A stretch of DNA of 64,000 bases from Rhizobium laguerreae (GTDB lineage: Bacteria > Pseudomonadota > Alphaproteobacteria > Rhizobiales > Rhizobiaceae): positions 62,001-126,000 of the forward strand of contig NZ_MRDM01000009.1 in assembly GCF_002008165.1 (NCBI RefSeq), in the 5' to 3' direction. The notes beneath the pieces are model-generated. The model saw nothing but the letters and a program-made list of their open reading frames with translations. It had not been told where the DNA came from and made no database searches. Positions 62,001 to 64,000 of the stretch are shown here, in pieces. A program made the position numbers and the translations under genes. Position 1 is the stretch's first letter. Each line of letters starts with the position of its first letter.

Positions 62001-63188
62001 TCAGGAACGGCGGCCGGCGAGCGCGGCGAGGACAGCCGAACCGGCGAGAAAGCAGGCGGCCAGAAGGAAGGTGCTCCACCATCCCGCGGTGTCGAACAGC
62101 ATGCCGCCAGCGAAAGCGCCGCCTGCAATGGCGAGTTGGATCAGCGCCACCTGCAGTCCACCTGCCGCTTCCAATTCACCGGGAACGATAGCGACCATCC
62201 AGGTATTCCAGGCGACCGGAATCGGCGTCGAGAAAAATCCCCACATGACGAGCAGGAATGCCGTAACCGCCGCGAACGGCCCGAGAGCGATCAGCAGCAG
62301 GGCTAGGAATGCAAGAGCGGCCGGCAGGCCTACGAGAACGCGGAGGAGGTGGCGTCGGGCGACGAAGCCGATCACGGAGGTTCCAGCTAGCCCGCCGACG
62401 CCCAGGCCGAGAAGCACCATGGACAGGACATTCAATTCCAGCCCCGTGACGCCTTCGAGGAACGGGCGAAGATAAATAGACAGTGCGTTCTGGCCAATGA
62501 AGGCCAAGCCGGTCGCCGCCATTCCTATCGCCAATGTGCGATTGCGTAGCAGCCCGAATATTTTGGCCACCGAGACGGTTGATGTCGCCGGCATCCTCGG
62601 CAGAACGATCAGTTGCCAGACGAGTGCGGCAATTCCGATCGGCACGGTAATGAAGAAGGTTCCGCGCCATCCGATCAACCCGCCAAGAAAACTGCCGAGC
62701 GGTGCGGCAAGGACGAGGGCGAATGCGGTGCCACCTTGAAGAAGCGCAATGGCCTTGGGCAGGTCGCGATCCGAAGTCAGGCGTGCCAAAATAGCCGTCG
62801 ACAGCGACCAGAAGCCGCCGATCGAAACGCCGACCAGGGATCGTCCGAAGAGAAAGACAAGGAAGTTGGGTGCGAGGGCAACCGCCAAGCTCGATGCGAC
62901 AAGGACCGCCGTATAGAGCAGGACGACAGACTTCCGGTCGATCTTCGCCAGGAAGGCATTGCCGAAAAGGCTGGTGATAACCGCAAAGACACCCGACACG
63001 GTGATCGCCAATCCGGCTTGCCCCTCTGAAATAGAGAGGTCCCTGGCGATCGGGGTCAGAAGGCTCACAGGGAGAAATTCCAGACCCACCAGAAGGAAAG
63101 TGAGAAGTGAGAGACAGGTCACAGCAGACCATGAGGTCGCCGTGTCGTCCGTCAGTGAGGTCTCATTCAATGTCAACTCGACGGTCAT
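62001..63188 (-). CDS. MFS transporter (arabinose/purine efflux type)
   Basis: The 395-residue inner-membrane protein has twelve predicted helices and resembles the DHA1 drug/sugar efflux group (NepI, AraJ, YdhP). The motif-A-like loop between helices 2 and 3 reads [13 protein letters not shown], and motif C-like [13 protein letters not shown] follows helix 4-5. It is first in an operon with an SDR and an exported protein, and diverges from a LysR gene. The substrate is unknown; export of a toxic small molecule is likely from the family. Confidence 0.87.
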   Translation of the reverse strand: MTVELTLNETSLTDDTATSWSAVTCLSLLTFLLVGLEFLPVSLLTPIARDLSISEGQAGLAITVSGVFAVITSLFGNAFLAKIDRKSVVLLYTAVLVASSLAVALAPNFLVFLFGRSLVGVSIGGFWSLSTAILARLTSDRDLPKAIALLQGGTAFALVLAAPLGSFLGGLIGWRGTFFITVPIGIAALVWQLIVLPRMPATSTVSVAKIFGLLRNRTLAIGMAATGLAFIGQNALSIYLRPFLEGVTGLELNVLSMVLLGLGVGGLAGTSVIGFVARRHLLRVLVGLPAALAFLALLLIALGPFAAVTAFLLVMWGFFSTPIPVAWNTWMVAIVPGELEAAGGLQVALIQLAIAGGAFAGGMLFDTAGWWSTFLLAACFLAGSAVLAALAGRRS

Positions 63189-63247
63189 TCACGTTCTCCT
63201 GTCCGTTGCCAGATAGATAACCGCACTGGTTTTGCTCGACTAGAAGC

Positions 63248-63253
63248 TATAAT
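63248..63253 (+). promoter_or_regulatory. Perfect -10 hexamer for the terminal lysR
   Basis: TATAAT lies 30 bases before the LysR ATG in the 94-base divergent gap. No good -35 is seen at 17 bases, so the promoter may need activation. Confidence 0.45.
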
Positions 63254-63282
63254 CTGAACGTCGTGATGAAGGAGATTCAACA

Positions 63283-64000
63283 ATGCGGCGCGACGAGTTC
63301 ACGGAAATGCGTGCGTTTCTGGAGGTGGCTCAGGAGCGGAGCTTCACGCGCGCTGCATCAAAGCTGGGAGTCACGCGCTCGGCGCTGAGCCATACGATCA
63401 GCGCGCTCGAAGCCCGGCTCGGCGTCCGGCTTCTCTCCCGCACGACGCGTGACGTCGCCCCGACGGCGGCCGGTACGCGCCTCGTGGAAACTATCCAGCC
63501 GCATTTCGAGAGCATCGCCGCCGGGATCAGTGCCCTCGGCGCGTTGCGCGACAAGCCTTCGGGCACAGTCCGCCTCGTATGTCCCGATGATGCCGTAGAG
63601 CTGGTCTTCCGTTCGAGGCTGCCGGCATTTTTACGGAATTACCCCGATATCACCGTGGAACTCATCGTCGACAATGGTTTCACAAATATCGTGGAGCGCC
63701 AATTCGATGCCGGCGTGCGGCTCGGCGAAGCGATTGCGCGCGACATGGTGGCCGTTCGCATCGGGCCCGATATCTCTTACGCCGTGGTTGGATCACCCGA
63801 ATATTTTGCTGTCCACACTGTGCCTTCGACCCCGCATGACTTGACGGACCACAATTGCGTCAACCTGCGTCTTCCGACGTCAGGCGCTCTCTATGCCTGG
63901 GAGTTTGAAAAAGATGGCCGCGAGTTCAGCGTTCGTGTGGAAGGCCAGCTCGTGATGAGCAACATAGGGCCGGCGATCAATGCCGCTCTCGATGGGGCGG
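63283..64000 (+). CDS. LysR-family regulator (3' truncated by window)
   Basis: The first 239 codons are present. The helix-turn-helix is RSFTRAASKLGVTRSALSHTISALEARLG, followed by the effector domain with RQFDAGVRLGEAIARDMV. AAGGAG is nine bases before ATG 63283. It is divergent from the MFS-SDR operon and probably regulates it. The last part of the effector domain lies outside the window. Confidence 0.88.
   Translation, partial: MRRDEFTEMRAFLEVAQERSFTRAASKLGVTRSALSHTISALEARLGVRLLSRTTRDVAPTAAGTRLVETIQPHFESIAAGISALGALRDKPSGTVRLVCPDDAVELVFRSRLPAFLRNYPDITVELIVDNGFTNIVERQFDAGVRLGEAIARDMVAVRIGPDISYAVVGSPEYFAVHTVPSTPHDLTDHNCVNLRLPTSGALYAWEFEKDGREFSVRVEGQLVMSNIGPAINAALDGA

Noticed and set aside
1..64000. 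CRISPR arrays, tRNA, rRNA, transposase genes
   Set aside because: Looked for regularly spaced repeats, RNA gene cores and DDE or serine/tyrosine recombinase motifs; none seen in the window.

Overview
The window looks like DNA from a Rhizobium of the leguminosarum/etli type, most likely a large plasmid or an accessory part of the chromosome. It is GC-rich, its gene content is almost entirely catabolic operons with ABC or TRAP transporters and local regulators, and it carries rhizobial-type intergenic palindromes. I see no rRNA, tRNA, CRISPR array, replication gene or intact insertion sequence. The replicon assignment is inference.

Region 1 (1-5.3 kb) is a worn accessory stretch: the 3' end of an OmpA/MotB-like gene, a DUF1173 gene, two frame-disrupted hypothetical genes and one AT-richer orphan gene.

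Region 2 (5.4-26.6 kb) is a phenylpropanoid (lignin monomer) block. A minus-strand operon encodes two vanillin-dehydrogenase-like enzymes, a coniferyl-alcohol-dehydrogenase-like SDR and a complete branched-chain-type ABC importer, with a divergent AraC regulator. A TRAP importer with a small membrane protein and a class III adenylate cyclase follow. Then a MarR regulator faces a plus-strand operon for feruloyl-CoA synthetase, hydroxycinnamoyl-CoA hydratase/lyase, a zinc aryl-alcohol dehydrogenase and a coniferyl-aldehyde dehydrogenase. Together these can take coniferyl alcohol through ferulate and vanillin to vanillate. Vanillate demethylase and ring cleavage are not in the window.

Region 3 (26.9-34.6 kb) holds a membrane PAS-GGDEF diguanylate cyclase, an FdhF/YdeP-type molybdoenzyme with a small overlapping winged-helix-like protein, an AraC regulator, a gene-poor stretch with overlapping hairpins, and a frameshifted malate/lactate-dehydrogenase-family gene.

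Region 4 (34.8-53.4 kb) is a betaine catabolism island. A ProXWV-type importer, a pyrroline-5-carboxylate-reductase-like gene and a TetR regulator face an operon with stcD (N-methylproline demethylase), a DMSP-lyase-type cupin, etfBA, a second and degenerate DMSP-lyase-type cupin, and the glutathione formaldehyde pathway (frmA, fghA, gfa). A GATase1-AraC regulator follows. An opposing operon encodes a Rieske quaternary-ammonium oxygenase, its reductase and a DddP-like M24 enzyme, with a divergent LysR. The simplest reading is proline betaine (stachydrine) uptake and stepwise N-demethylation to proline, with formaldehyde oxidised locally and flavin electrons passed to ETF. Three proteins resembling DMSP lyases in the same island suggest that sulfonium betaines, or a related betaine, may also be handled.

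Region 5 (53.4-64 kb) contains a fusion of a left-handed beta-helix acyltransferase with an all-helical domain, a GGDEF-EAL protein, a SAM methyltransferase, and two small oxidoreductase/LysR units, the second with an MFS exporter and a LysR gene cut by the window end.
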